DNA of 64,000 nt, taken from Corynebacterium tapiri. GTDB taxonomy: Bacteria > Actinomycetota > Actinomycetes > Mycobacteriales > Mycobacteriaceae. The notes under the pieces were generated by a model. It did not search any database and was not told the origin of the DNA. It saw nothing but the letters and a program-made list of their open reading frames with translations. Below are positions 9,916 to 19,154 of this stretch, in pieces; the stretch's first letter is position 1; each line of letters starts with the position of its first letter. The position numbers and the translations under genes are program-made. Where the stretch lies: the NCBI RefSeq assembly GCF_006334925.1, contig NZ_VDHJ01000005.1, positions 62,001 to 126,000 on the forward strand. Reading direction: 5' to 3'.

Positions 9916-11010
9916 TTAGGCGTCCGTCGAGAAGCGAACACCGCAATCCGGGATCGAGACCCCGGGCCACACGCGCATTCCCCCCTGGAGTTCGCAGCGT
10001 GCACCTACGGACGCCCCCTCGCCGATGACGCAGTCGCTGATGTGCGCGTTTGCTCCGATCCGAGCACCTGCCGCCACAATGGAATCGCGAATCTGGGCAC
10101 CGGGCTCGATGGTCGCGCCGTCGAAGATGACGGAACCGTCGATGCGGGAACCGGCACCAATCTCCACTCCCCGCCCCACGGACGTACCGCCCAGCAGAAG
10201 CACGCCGCCGGCCACGCCCGCGGTCTCGTCGACGATGGACTCGCCAGTTCGTCCCTCCACCAGCGGGGAATCCGCGATGCCGCGCACGATGTCAGCGGAA
10301 CCGTGTACAAAGTCATCCGGTCGCCCCATGTCGCGCCAGTAGGCGGTATCTACGTGGCCCACCACCTTTCGCCCAGACTGCAGAATGGACGGGAAGGTCT
10401 CGCGCTCGACGGAAACGACGCGGTTCTCCGGGATCTCCGCGATGAGCTCGCGGCGGAAGACGTAGCAGCCTGCGTTGATCTGATCCGTCGGTGGATCCTC
10501 GGTCTTCTCCAGGAAGGCCGTCACGTTGCCGTTGGAGTCGGTGGGCACGCAGCCGTAAGCGCGCGGGTCGGAGACGCGCACCAGGTGCATGGTCAGGTCC
10601 GCCTGCTTGCTGTAGTGCGTATCCAGCACCGCATTCAGGTCGGTGGAAGCCAGCACGTCGCCGTTGAACACCATGACCGTCTCGCTGCGCAGGCGGTCGT
10701 AGACGTTGCGAATGCCACCGCCGGTGCCCAGTGCCTCCGTCTCCACGACGTACTCGATCTCCAGGCCCATCTGAGAGCCGTCGCCGAAGTACTCCTCAAA
10801 GACCTCCGCCTTATAGGAGGTGCCCAACACCACATGGGTAATGCCCGCCGCCTTAATGCGCGCAAGCAGGTGCTGCAGGAACGGGTAGTTGGCGGTAGGA
10901 AGCATCGGCTTCGGAGTGTTCACCGTCAACGGCCTCAGGCGTGTGCCTCGGCCTCCCACCAAGATCACGGCATCCACATCACGCGTGCTGGTCTCGGGAT
11001 TGCTTGTCAT
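9916..11010 (-). CDS. manC: Mannose-1-phosphate guanylyltransferase (GDP-mannose pyrophosphorylase)
   Basis: Makes GDP-mannose from GTP and mannose-1-phosphate. The 364 residues show the nucleotidyltransferase N-terminus (AVILVGGRGTRLRPLT, then PKPMLP), VFNGDVL as the metal-binding Asp, and a C-terminal left-handed beta-helix with hexapeptide repeats (GVEIGAGSRIDGSVIFDGATIEPGA). Corresponds to Rv3264c (manB/manC) in mycobacteria; C. glutamicum annotations also use rmlA2. Lies between wbbL and whiB; the gap to the wbbL stop is 78 nt. Start MTSNPETSTRDVDAVILVG fits the family. Confidence 0.93.
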   Translation of the reverse strand: MTSNPETSTRDVDAVILVGGRGTRLRPLTVNTPKPMLPTANYPFLQHLLARIKAAGITHVVLGTSYKAEVFEEYFGDGSQMGLEIEYVVETEALGTGGGIRNVYDRLRSETVMVFNGDVLASTDLNAVLDTHYSKQADLTMHLVRVSDPRAYGCVPTDSNGNVTAFLEKTEDPPTDQINAGCYVFRRELIAEIPENRVVSVERETFPSILQSGRKVVGHVDTAYWRDMGRPDDFVHGSADIVRGIADSPLVEGRTGESIVDETAGVAGGVLLLGGTSVGRGVEIGAGSRIDGSVIFDGATIEPGAQIRDSIVAAGARIGANAHISDCVIGEGASVGARCELQGGMRVWPGVSIPDCGVRFSTDA

Positions 11011-11088
11011 CCGACTCTTTCGCCTCTCCGGTCTATCTGGATGTATGCGGCTTGTATCTCTAGCAATGTAATTCGATTACCGGCGGAT

Positions 11089-11991
11089 TTAACGTCCGGC
11101 TCGCCGGGCAAGGCGGGTGCTTAGGCCAGATCGCAGCTTCAGCCCTGCCCACAGCGCTGCCCGCAGCGGCCACCAGGCGGCACCCACGTGACGATCCGCT
11201 TGGAACTTAAAGGCACTCGCATGGTGCGCCGGGACCATCGATGACTTGTGAGCCTTTGTGGAATGCCCCTGCGCATGCGAGATCTTCGCCTGCGGGCAGT
11301 AGATGTTGCTCCACCCGGCGCGCCCGAAGCGGTCTCCGAGGTCAACGTCCTCCATGTACATGAAGTAGCTCTCGTCAAACCCTCCGACCTGAGCGAATGC
11401 TTCTCGACGCACCAACAAGCACGAACCCGAGAGCCAGCCTGCAGCGCGCTCTGACTCCATATCCTGGTCTGCGTGGTAGCGCGCTGAGAAAGGGTTGTTC
11501 GGCCAGATCGGGGCGAGCAGCGCATGGCCGATGCCTGTGCCCAGCGTGGGTACGCTGCGGGCCGAGGGGTAGGTCGAACCATCGGGCTCCACGATGCGCG
11601 GACCGATCGCTGCCGCTTGTGGGTGTCGCTGCGCGCAGGCAAGGAGTTCGTCGATAGCTCCTGCATGGAACTCGACGTCCGGGTTGGACAGCAACACGAA
11701 CTCGCCGTCGCTGGCCTGCAACGCCTTGACGCCGGCGTTCATCGCCGCACCGTAGCCGATGTTGCCGCCGGTGGGAACGAGGCTGACCTCTGGGCGCAGC
11801 TCTGCCGCGCGTTCCGGGGCACCGTCAGTGGATCCGTTGTCTGCCAGCACCACCTCCACCTCGCGGGTGGTGGCCGCAGCCAACGAGTCCAGGAAGGCCG
11901 TCAGGTGCTTACCGGGCGAATAGGTCACCGTGACCACTCCTAAGGCAGGGCCTGAGGAGTGGCCGGAGGTTTTCGAGGCATTCTGAGTCAC
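11089..11991 (-). CDS. wbbL: dTDP-rhamnosyltransferase WbbL (arabinogalactan linker)
   Basis: GT2-family glycosyltransferase that adds rhamnose to GlcNAc-PP-decaprenol, the linkage between peptidoglycan and arabinogalactan. Motifs: VVTVTYSPG at the start, LADNGSTDG, NIGYGAAMNAG, LLSNPDVEF (the DxD-like metal site), then the GSCLLVRREAF and YFMYMEDVDLGDR acceptor-side blocks. GTG 11991 gives 300 residues, the length of mycobacterial WbbL; a frame to ATG 12069 would add 26 residues with no homologous feature. Neither start has a strong ribosome site. Divergent from the LCP gene. Confidence 0.9.
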   Translation of the reverse strand: MTQNASKTSGHSSGPALGVVTVTYSPGKHLTAFLDSLAAATTREVEVVLADNGSTDGAPERAAELRPEVSLVPTGGNIGYGAAMNAGVKALQASDGEFVLLSNPDVEFHAGAIDELLACAQRHPQAAAIGPRIVEPDGSTYPSARSVPTLGTGIGHALLAPIWPNNPFSARYHADQDMESERAAGWLSGSCLLVRREAFAQVGGFDESYFMYMEDVDLGDRFGRAGWSNIYCPQAKISHAQGHSTKAHKSSMVPAHHASAFKFQADRHVGAAWWPLRAALWAGLKLRSGLSTRLARRAGR

Positions 11992-12170
11992 AATGCGGTC
12001 GATGCTACAAGGCACCTGACGCCCCGCCCGGTGCGGCGCACCGAGAATTTCGAGCGCTCCGGCTCTCATGCCCTAAACTGCCTAACAACTCTCACTCTCA
12101 GCGCGGGCGAGCTCGCACGTTGCGGTTCTTGCCCCGCTACCCGCCGAATACTTGGAAGAGCAGCCGTACC

Positions 12171-13784
12171 GTGACCGATCACCGCCGTTACGTTCGTGAC
12201 ATTCAGCCGGCGCCGCGCGCAGCCCGCTCGCTGCGCCAGCATGGCCCAGCTCCGATAAAGGTGGGCCTGACCGTGCTCTCGGCGGCGGTGCTGGCGGTAT
12301 CCGGCATTGGATACGCCACGGTCGGCCGGCTCGGCAACGACATTGCCTCGGCCTCGAACCTCGCCCTGGGTGGCGACAAGAAGCGCCAGGAAAAGCTGGC
12401 CGATGGCGCGCTCGACATCCTGCTGGTGGGCACCGACTCGCGCACCGACGCCCAGGGCAACCCGCTCAGCGAGGAGGAACTGGCCAGGCTCAACGCCGGC
12501 GTGGCCGACGGTGAGGAAAACACGGACACGATGATGATCGTGCGCGTGCCCGCGGATGGCTCCAAGGCCACCGCCGTGTCGATCCCCCGCGACACCTACG
12601 TCAAGGACCCGGAGTTCGGGAACATGAAGATCAACGGCGTCTATGGGGCCCACAAGCAGCACAAGGCGGAGGAACTCGCAGCTCAAGGGGCGAGCGAAAA
12701 GGAGATCGCAGAGCAGTCCATTCAGGCCGGCCGCACTGGACTGATCACCGCTCTGTCCCGCCTGACCGGCGTCGATGTAGACCACTATGCGGAGGTGGGC
12801 CTCAACGGATTCGTCCTACTCACCGACGCCGTCGGTGGGGTGGATGTCTGCCTCAACCAGGCCGTGGACGACCCGTACTCGGGCGCACAATTCGACGCCG
12901 GCCGGCAGAGCCTGGACGGCCACCAAGCCCTGGCCTTCGTGCGCCAACGCCATGGCCTTCCGCGCGGCGACCTGGACCGCATCGTGCGCCAGCAGGCCTT
13001 CATGGCCTCTCTGGTCAATAAGGTGTTGTCCACTGGAACGCTGACCAACCCATCCAAGCTGTCGAACATGGCAGACGCCGTGGAGCGCTCCGTGGTCATC
13101 GACGAGGGATGGGACATCGCCTCCTTTGCCACCCAGCTTTCCGACCTGGCCGGCGGCAACGTCACCTTCAGCACCATCCCGGTGACCTCCGTGGATGGAG
13201 TTGGCGACTACGGCGAGTCGATCATCACCGTCGACCCGGAGGAGGTCCATAACTTCTTCGACGACCTCGTCGTGGACAAGGAAGAAGCGGCTGCAGCAAG
13301 TAAATCCCCTGCTGAAGACGCGCCAGCCGACGCACCCGCCGAGGCCAGCGACGCGCTGCGCGGCGTGGAAGTCCACGTCCTCAACGCCGGATCCACCTCG
13401 GGCATGGCGGGCGGAGTCGGCTCCTGGCTTAAGGAACACGGTGTCAAGGTCGCCGAGGTCGCCAACGCCCAGCCGGGCTTGTACTCCACCTCGCAGGTTC
13501 TGGCCGCCGATCCCTCGAGCCCTGCTGCGCAGGAGCTTGCCCAGCAACTGGGCGGGCTCGAGGTCGTGGCCAATGCCTCGCTCGATGCGTCGACGATCAT
13601 CGTCGTCACGCACGACGGATACTCCGGGCCGACCTCGGCCCAGGAGCCGGTAGACGCAGCAGACGCCACAACCGCCTCGGCTTCCCCCTCCGAAACCGTG
13701 GGCACCCCTGGCGCGGACTTCGGCGCCGCGGAGGTCTCCCCCGAGATCAACGCCGGTGGCAACGGCCCTCGCTGCGTGAACTAG
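12171..13784 (+). CDS. LytR-CpsA-Psr family arabinogalactan ligase with LytR_C domain
   Basis: 537-residue type II membrane protein: basic cytoplasmic N-terminus, a transmembrane segment (about residues 30-50), a catalytic LCP domain (about 95-290) with VGTDSR, SIPRDTYV, INGVYG and FVRQRHGLPRGDLDRIVRQQAF, and a C-terminal LytR_C domain (about 405-500, beginning VEVHVLNAGSTSGMAGGV). Such enzymes attach arabinogalactan to peptidoglycan in corynebacteria. GTG 12171 has GGAAGAG 11 nt upstream; the longer frame needs a TTG at 12120. Neighbouring wbbL builds the linker unit that this class transfers. Ends in a CTAG stop overlap with crtI. Confidence 0.92.
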   Translation: MTDHRRYVRDIQPAPRAARSLRQHGPAPIKVGLTVLSAAVLAVSGIGYATVGRLGNDIASASNLALGGDKKRQEKLADGALDILLVGTDSRTDAQGNPLSEEELARLNAGVADGEENTDTMMIVRVPADGSKATAVSIPRDTYVKDPEFGNMKINGVYGAHKQHKAEELAAQGASEKEIAEQSIQAGRTGLITALSRLTGVDVDHYAEVGLNGFVLLTDAVGGVDVCLNQAVDDPYSGAQFDAGRQSLDGHQALAFVRQRHGLPRGDLDRIVRQQAFMASLVNKVLSTGTLTNPSKLSNMADAVERSVVIDEGWDIASFATQLSDLAGGNVTFSTIPVTSVDGVGDYGESIITVDPEEVHNFFDDLVVDKEEAAAASKSPAEDAPADAPAEASDALRGVEVHVLNAGSTSGMAGGVGSWLKEHGVKVAEVANAQPGLYSTSQVLAADPSSPAAQELAQQLGGLEVVANASLDASTIIVVTHDGYSGPTSAQEPVDAADATTASASPSETVGTPGADFGAAEVSPEINAGGNGPRCVN

Positions 13785-15340
13785 GGTGTGAGCGGGCCGG
13801 AGCTGGTGTCTCCGGTCAGGCGCTTGAGCACGTTCTCCGCCGAAATCAGACAAAGCGGAACGCCCACTCCCGGGACGGTAGTCGCCCCGGCGTAATAGAG
13901 GTTGGCGACCTTCGCCGACTTGTTCTTCCCCCGCAAAAACGCGGACTGGCGCAGCGTATGCGCGGGCCCAATCGCCCCGCCCGACCAGGCGTGATAGCGC
14001 TGAGCAAAGTCCGCCGGACCGATCGTGCGCAACGTGGTAACTCGCTGATCCAAGTCTGCAATACCGGCCCACTCCCCCAGCTGCTGCAGCGCCTCGTGCG
14101 CAATGCGCTCCACCGCGGGGCTCGCCTGCGGTTCATAGGCATCCCCAGTTCCCAGCGCACAATCGGCGGCAACGGGCACGAGAATAAACAGGTTCTCGCT
14201 ATCCGCGGGTGCTACAGAGTCGTCGCTTTCCGACGCCTTGCACACATAAATCGAACGCGACGCCCCACTCGGACGCAGAGCTGATCCCCCGGCATAGACC
14301 GCGTCGAAGTCGGGCTGCCAATCCTGGCTGAACAGCAAGTTGTGATGCGTCAGCTCAGGCAGCTTCCCGGCAACCCCGGCCAGGACCAGCACGGTCGATA
14401 GCCCTGGGTCTCGCCGCTCGAAGTACCTGTGGGGATAGGTTTGCAGTTCCTTGGGGAGCAGTGCTGTTTCGGTGTGCCGCAGATCCGCCGCCGAGACCAC
14501 GACGTCTGCCGCGATGACATCCTCGGCCCCGTCTTCATCGATGACCCGCACACCCGTGGCCCGCCCTTGCGCGCACTCAATGGCGGTGACAGTAACGCCT
14601 GTGCGAATTTCCGCTTTGTGCGCCCGCGCCTGCTTTTCGATGGCGGCGACGACCGCGCTAAAACCTCCCTGCGGATAGCGCACCCCCTGGGTGAGATCCG
14701 TGTGGCTCATCAGGTGATACAGCGCCGGCGCAGTCTCTGGACGAGCCGAGAGAAACACTGCCGGATACTGCAGGATCTGCCGCAGGCGATGGTCGCTAAA
14801 ACGCTTTTCGACGTAGCGTGCCAGCGAGGTGCTCAGCCAACCCACCAGATCGACCAAGCGGGTAAGCACCTCCCGGTGCACAAAGGCCCCGGGGGAGGAA
14901 AACGTGGTGTACAAGAAGCGCTGAATGGCCAGCTCGTAGACGTGCTGCGCAGAGTCGAGGTAGTCCCGCAGACGCTGCCCCGCGCCGGGCTCGAGGGATT
15001 CGAAGAGAGCGCAGACGTTCTCTGCTCCGAAAGGAACATCGATGGACGAGCCATCCTCGCTGAAGACCCGATACCCCGGATCGAGGGCAACCAGGTCGAG
15101 CTCGGCCTCTGTGCTCGTCCCCATGAGCTCGAAGAAGTGGTCGAAGGCTTCGGGCATGAGGTACCACGAGGGGCCGGTCTCGAAGCGGAAACCGTCCACG
15201 GTGATCTCTCCGGCACGGCCGCCGGTGGTGGGGTTCTTTTCCACAACGGTGACGCGGTAACCATGTTTGGACAGCAAGGCGGCGGTGGCCAGACCGGCGA
15301 TTCCGGCCCCAATGACCACCACCGAGTGTGGGCTAGTCAT
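13781..15340 (-). CDS. crtI: CrtI-type phytoene desaturase
   Basis: 519-residue FAD-dependent carotenoid desaturase. The N-terminal dinucleotide motif is VVVIGAGIAGLATAALL with VVEKNPTTGGRAG after it, and GPSWYLMPEAFDHFF follows, the usual CrtI opening. The C-terminus has NLYYAGATTVPGVGVPLCLISAENV, the bacterial-type desaturase signature. It turns phytoene into neurosporene or lycopene; the number of desaturation steps cannot be read from sequence. Its ATG overlaps the crtB TGA by 4 nt (ATGA), so the two are translationally coupled. No crtE, crtEb or cyclase is in the window. Confidence 0.9.
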   Translation of the reverse strand: MTSPHSVVVIGAGIAGLATAALLSKHGYRVTVVEKNPTTGGRAGEITVDGFRFETGPSWYLMPEAFDHFFELMGTSTEAELDLVALDPGYRVFSEDGSSIDVPFGAENVCALFESLEPGAGQRLRDYLDSAQHVYELAIQRFLYTTFSSPGAFVHREVLTRLVDLVGWLSTSLARYVEKRFSDHRLRQILQYPAVFLSARPETAPALYHLMSHTDLTQGVRYPQGGFSAVVAAIEKQARAHKAEIRTGVTVTAIECAQGRATGVRVIDEDGAEDVIAADVVVSAADLRHTETALLPKELQTYPHRYFERRDPGLSTVLVLAGVAGKLPELTHHNLLFSQDWQPDFDAVYAGGSALRPSGASRSIYVCKASESDDSVAPADSENLFILVPVAADCALGTGDAYEPQASPAVERIAHEALQQLGEWAGIADLDQRVTTLRTIGPADFAQRYHAWSGGAIGPAHTLRQSAFLRGKNKSAKVANLYYAGATTVPGVGVPLCLISAENVLKRLTGDTSSGPLTP

Positions 15341-16224
15341 GATAAACCTCCCCGAAGAGATCTACGGCGCGCCCGGGCAAGCGCGCGTGCAGCGATGACC
15401 GCCTTCCGCGGTTGCGAGACGCGTACTCGGCAGAGATAAAGCTGCCGAGCCGGGGTCGCCTCCAGTTTGTCAGTGAGCTCGCTGAACAAGTCCGCGGCAG
15501 CCAATACCCCGGCGCGGGAACTCAGCGGAAGCTCGCCGATCATCGCGTATGCCGCACCCAGATCAGCGCGGATCCCAGCGATGATTTGCCGCTTGGCGTC
15601 TTCGTCGAGGGTTTCTTGTGTACCGGAGAGGTATTCCCGCCCCAGCTCCTGGGTGTCAGCACCCAGATCACGCAGGAAGTTGATGTTCTGAAACGCCGCG
15701 CCTAAGCGGCGCGCGCCCGCCTCTAGCTCCGGGAAGTTCGCCGGACGGGGTTGGTCGGCGAAGAACACCGCGAGGCAAAGCAGACCAATAACTTCCGCCG
15801 AGCCGTAAACGTAGGTCCTCAGGTCAGTACTGGGCTGGTCGGCGGTGGGGACGTCGCTACGCATGGACGCAAAAAAGGCGCGCACGTGCTCGGGGGCGAA
15901 ACCGCACCGGCGAGCACTTCTGCCGTAGGCATGGAGGACTGGGTTGGGATCGAAATGCCGCTGGGGTGCGCTCAGGACTGCCTGCTCGTAGTCGTCGAGC
16001 ACAGCGGCGATCTCGGTTGGGTGAAGTCCTGCTCCAGCGGCTGCTCCGTCCACGATCTCGTCGGCTATGCGCACCATGGCGTAGAGGTTGCGGATGTCTG
16101 CCCGTATCGATGGGTGTAGTAGCGCGGTGGCCAGGGAAAAGCTGGAAGAATATTCGCCGATGATTCCCGCGGCAGCTCGGTGGGACGCGGCGTTGAATAG
16201 CTCCAATGGGGAGCGTGCAGCCAT
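15337..16224 (-). CDS. crtB: Phytoene synthase
   Basis: Condenses two geranylgeranyl diphosphates into phytoene. The 295-residue trans-isoprenyl synthase fold has the first Asp-rich motif DEIVD (in VRIADEIVDGAA) and the second in NFLRDLGADTQELGREYL (DLGAD). The start has an ideal AGGAGG site 5 nt before ATG. First gene of the crtB-crtI operon; its promoter shares the 82-nt divergent region 16225-16306 with the TIGR03089 gene and contains a perfect palindrome. Confidence 0.92.
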   Translation of the reverse strand: MAARSPLELFNAASHRAAAGIIGEYSSSFSLATALLHPSIRADIRNLYAMVRIADEIVDGAAAGAGLHPTEIAAVLDDYEQAVLSAPQRHFDPNPVLHAYGRSARRCGFAPEHVRAFFASMRSDVPTADQPSTDLRTYVYGSAEVIGLLCLAVFFADQPRPANFPELEAGARRLGAAFQNINFLRDLGADTQELGREYLSGTQETLDEDAKRQIIAGIRADLGAAYAMIGELPLSSRAGVLAAADLFSELTDKLEATPARQLYLCRVRVSQPRKAVIAARALARARRRSLRGGLS

Positions 16225-16270
16225 TGGCCCTCCTGTGCTCGCCAGTTACGTACTTCAGTGCGCATTCATG

Positions 16271-16284
16271 CTACCGGCCGGTAG
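16271..16284. promoter_or_regulatory. 14-bp perfect palindrome, candidate TetR-type operator
   Basis: CTACCGGCCGGTAG reads identically on both strands and lies 46 nt upstream of crtB and 22 nt upstream of the TIGR03089 gene. Palindromes with an ACCGG/CCGGT core are typical of actinobacterial TetR-family operators. No regulator gene is adjacent. It is the only long perfect palindrome I noticed in an intergenic region of the window. Confidence 0.55.
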
Positions 16285-16306
16285 AAAACGCCTATGGTGG
16301 GGCGTC

Positions 16307-16969
16307 ATGAAGCTTCTCGAGCACCTCCTGCACAGCGACCCCGCCTCCCCGCGCCTAACCGTATACAACGAAGCCACCGGTGCCCGCATGGATTTCTCCG
16401 CCCAGACCTTGGATAACTGGGCTTCAAAGATCGCCGCGATGCTCGAGGAGGAGCACGACCTCGAGCCCGGTTCGGTCGTAGCCATCGACCTGCCCGTGAG
16501 TTGGCAAGCCGTGGTTATTGCCTTGGGGTGCTATACGGCCCGCATTCGCCCGGTTTTTGCTTCCGGCCCCGTAGAGGAGGCCAGCGTGGCATTTTGTGCG
16601 CTGGATAATTACCCCGCCTGGGAGGCCGCCGGGGTGGAATGCTCCCTGGTCTCCGGTGACCCATTCGGCCGCGGCATCGAGGAATCCGGAGACACGCTGC
16701 CGGACGGGGCCATCGACTTTGGCCCGACGGTTCGCTTCTATCCCGACCAGTACTTCGGCGACGCCCCAGATCTCCCCAGCGTGGTAGCACCCGCCCCCAG
16801 CGCGGAACGCCTGCTCAGCCTGGGGTGGAATAATCAGGAGGAGTTCGAAGCCCAGGTGATCGCGCCGCTGGCTGCCGGCGGTTCTGCGGTCGTGGTCGCA
16901 GGACCTGCGTCGACCGAGCGCCTGGAGGACATTGCCGGCAATGAGCGCGTGACTGCGCGGACCTTCTAG
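16307..16969 (+). CDS. TIGR03089 family protein
   Basis: 220-residue cytoplasmic protein of the actinobacterial TIGR03089 family, which resembles a shortened AMP-dependent acyl-CoA synthetase N-terminus (LTVYNEATGARMDFSAQTLDNWASKIAAML, then LEPGSVVAIDLPVSWQAVVIALGCYTA). No AMP-binding P-loop is present, so activity is doubtful. In mycobacteria the homologue is next to the LCP gene (Rv3267-Rv3268 in my memory). ATG 16307 follows GGTGGGG; the longer frame back to 16088 runs into crtB. Its TAG overlaps the TAG of the convergent DUF218 gene by 4 nt. Confidence 0.8.
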   Translation: MKLLEHLLHSDPASPRLTVYNEATGARMDFSAQTLDNWASKIAAMLEEEHDLEPGSVVAIDLPVSWQAVVIALGCYTARIRPVFASGPVEEASVAFCALDNYPAWEAAGVECSLVSGDPFGRGIEESGDTLPDGAIDFGPTVRFYPDQYFGDAPDLPSVVAPAPSAERLLSLGWNNQEEFEAQVIAPLAAGGSAVVVAGPASTERLEDIAGNERVTARTF

Positions 16970-17403
16970 GACACTAGGCGTCGCCAGCCGACGCGCAGTG
17001 CAGAGTGTGCCAACGCCAGCGTCTCTCGCGCGATCGCTTTACGACGCGCCGATGGCGGGCAGGTCGCCCCCACCACCCGGGCGTCTATTCCCAGGTGCCA
17101 CACCCACAACCGGGTGCGGAGCACGTGATAGTTGCTGGTCACCACGATGAGTGGCTCCCCGGGAGCTAGGCGTTGGGAGTTTTCCAAGTTCTCATTGGTG
17201 CTGCGTGCCTGATCCTCGATGAGTAGCTGGGTAAAGCCACGCTGGCCCAGCCACCGCGCCATCGCTGGTGCCTCGCCGGCTCCACTGACGATGATCCTCT
17301 GGCCCTGCGCCCGGGCGATGTGCAGGGCACGCTCTAAACGCCTGGCGAGAACAGGGCGTGGGTAGCCATCGCGGACCTGCGCCCCCAGAACAACGACTGC
17401 CAC
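16966..17403 (-). CDS. YdcF/SanA-like DUF218 protein
   Basis: 145 residues covering the DUF218 core: VVVLGAQV at the start, IIVSGAGEAPAMARWL, TQLLIEDQARSTNENLENS and IVVTSNYHVLRTRLW. Members such as ElyC and SanA act in envelope or peptidoglycan-precursor integrity; most carry an N-terminal membrane anchor that this one lacks. The GTG start overlaps the purE TAG by one base, so it is probably translated as the third gene of purK-purE-DUF218. The specific role is unknown. Confidence 0.8.
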   Translation of the reverse strand: MAVVVLGAQVRDGYPRPVLARRLERALHIARAQGQRIIVSGAGEAPAMARWLGQRGFTQLLIEDQARSTNENLENSQRLAPGEPLIVVTSNYHVLRTRLWVWHLGIDARVVGATCPPSARRKAIARETLALAHSALRVGWRRLVS

Positions 17404-17903
17404 TAATTACCCATGAGTTTCTCGCGCAGACGCTCGTCCTTGCGCTCGACTTCACGGGCCATCTCGGCCTGGTAGTCCGCCATCTTCTCCACGAGCTCGG
17501 GATCGCCCGCCCCCAGGATGCGCACAGCCAGCAATCCGGCGTTCTTAGCACCACCGATGGACACAGTCGCTACCGGTACACCGGCGGGCATCTGGACGAT
17601 TGACAGCAAAGAATCCATGCCGTCTAGGTCTTTGAGCGCGCGCGGGATACCAATAACCGGCAGCGGCGTGGCTGCCGCCACCATGCCGGGCAGGTGGGCG
17701 GCTCCACCGGCGCAGGCGATGATGGTTTTGATACCTCGCTTGTGCGCTTCCTGGGCGTAACGCAGCATCTTCTCTGGGGTGCGGTGGGCAGAGACGACTC
17801 CCACCTCGAAGGGCACCGAGAACTCGGCGAGGACCTCGGCAGCCGGGGCTACGGTGTCCCAATCAGAGTCCGAGCCCATGATGATTCCAACCTGGGGTGA
17901 CAT
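17403..17903 (-). CDS. purE: N5-carboxyaminoimidazole ribonucleotide mutase
   Basis: Moves the carboxyl group of N5-CAIR to C4 to make CAIR in purine biosynthesis. The 166 residues contain GSDSDWD, the SAHRTPEKM active-site block with its His, [19 protein letters not shown], and [22 protein letters not shown], all typical of class I PurE. ATG 17903 has GGAGAA 8 nt upstream. Downstream of purK with a 24-nt gap, so a purKE unit. Confidence 0.96.
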   Translation of the reverse strand: MSPQVGIIMGSDSDWDTVAPAAEVLAEFSVPFEVGVVSAHRTPEKMLRYAQEAHKRGIKTIIACAGGAAHLPGMVAAATPLPVIGIPRALKDLDGMDSLLSIVQMPAGVPVATVSIGGAKNAGLLAVRILGAGDPELVEKMADYQAEMAREVERKDERLREKLMGN

Positions 17904-17927
17904 TCGAGTTTTCTCCTTGTGGTTTCT

Positions 17928-19127
17928 TTAGAAGGATCCGGTAGCCAGGAACCGCGCCGCCTGCTGGGCGCGCTCGCGCACCTCGGCCACGCTGTCCTCG
18001 GAGGCACCAACGATGTTGACGTGCCCGATCTTGCGGCCCGGGCGCACATCCTTGCCATAAAGGTGCACTTTGGCCTCCGGGAAACGGCGCATGAGCTCGG
18101 CGACCCGCTCGTATGGGGTCCCGTCCTCTTCCCCGCCGAGGACATTTGCCATTACGGTCACGGGAGCAACAGTGCGGGTATCACCGAGCGGCAGGTCGAG
18201 CACCGCCCGCAGGTGTTGTTCGAACTGGCTGGTCACGCAGCCATCCTGCGTCCAGTGCCCGGTGTTGTGGGGGCGCATGGCTAGCTCGTTGACGCTAATG
18301 GCTGGCTGGCCGTCCTCGTCGCGGTACTCAAACAGTTCCACCGCCAACACACCGGTTACGCCCAGCTCAGTGGCCACTCGCGCGCTCAGCTCCTCGCAGC
18401 GCTGACGAAGCTCGTCCGACATGTCCGGAGCCGGTGCAACTGCCTCCACGCAGATGCCTCCGGACTGGCGAGACTGCACCACCGGCCACGGTTGTGTCTG
18501 GCCGGAGGGAGTGCGGGCCACCATTGCAGAGAGCTCACGTTCAAACGGGATGAGTTTTTCCGCCATGAGGTCGACGGAGGCGTCGAGAAGCTCCGTGACC
18601 AAGGAGTTCAGCTCCTCGTCATTCTTGGGAAACCACACGCCCTTGCCGTCGTAGCCACCGCGTCGGGACTTCAGGCAGACCTTCCCGCCGACCGACTCCG
18701 AGAATGCTCGGGCGTCCTCGACGGACGTGATCGCGCTAAAGGGTGGGACGGGGGCGCCGATCTCCTGAAGCTTGGTGCGCATGTGCAGCTTGTCCTGCGC
18801 GTAGATCAGGGCACTGGGCTGGGGCTGCACATTGATCCCCTGGGAGATGAGTTCGTCGAGAAGCTCATTGGGCACGTGCTCGTGGTCGAAGGTCACGGCG
18901 TCGGCACCCGCGGCCACCGCACTCAGGTCCGCGCGTTCGCGGTAGTCCCCCAGGACCACATCGTGAGCGACCTGCGCGGCCGACGAGTCAGGGGCTGATG
19001 CCAGCACACGCAGGGATAGGCCAAGCTCGATGGCCTCGGTGTGCATCATTCGTGCTAGTTGGCCGTCGCCGACCACAACCACCACAGGAGCGCCGGAAGC
19101 GTGAGCAGATTGGTTCGTCGAAGTCAC
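17928..19127 (-). CDS. purK: 5-(carboxyamino)imidazole ribonucleotide synthase
   Basis: ATP-grasp enzyme (399 residues) that carboxylates AIR to N5-CAIR for PurE. Features: N-terminal VVVVGDGQLARMMHTEAIELGL, the ATP-grasp Lys in KVCLKSRRGGYDGKGVW, and the metal/ATP block ELFEYRDEDGQPAISVNELAMRPHNTGHWT. GTG start. Same strand and close to purE. Confidence 0.95.
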   Translation of the reverse strand: MTSTNQSAHASGAPVVVVVGDGQLARMMHTEAIELGLSLRVLASAPDSSAAQVAHDVVLGDYRERADLSAVAAGADAVTFDHEHVPNELLDELISQGINVQPQPSALIYAQDKLHMRTKLQEIGAPVPPFSAITSVEDARAFSESVGGKVCLKSRRGGYDGKGVWFPKNDEELNSLVTELLDASVDLMAEKLIPFERELSAMVARTPSGQTQPWPVVQSRQSGGICVEAVAPAPDMSDELRQRCEELSARVATELGVTGVLAVELFEYRDEDGQPAISVNELAMRPHNTGHWTQDGCVTSQFEQHLRAVLDLPLGDTRTVAPVTVMANVLGGEEDGTPYERVAELMRRFPEAKVHLYGKDVRPGRKIGHVNIVGASEDSVAEVRERAQQAARFLATGSF

Positions 19128-19154
19128 GTTTTCCGATCATACGGGGGATGCGCG

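Noticed and set aside
13797-13816. CCGGAG/CTCCGG hairpin after the LCP gene
   Set aside because: It lies in crtI codons and has no T-tract in either direction, so termination is not supported.
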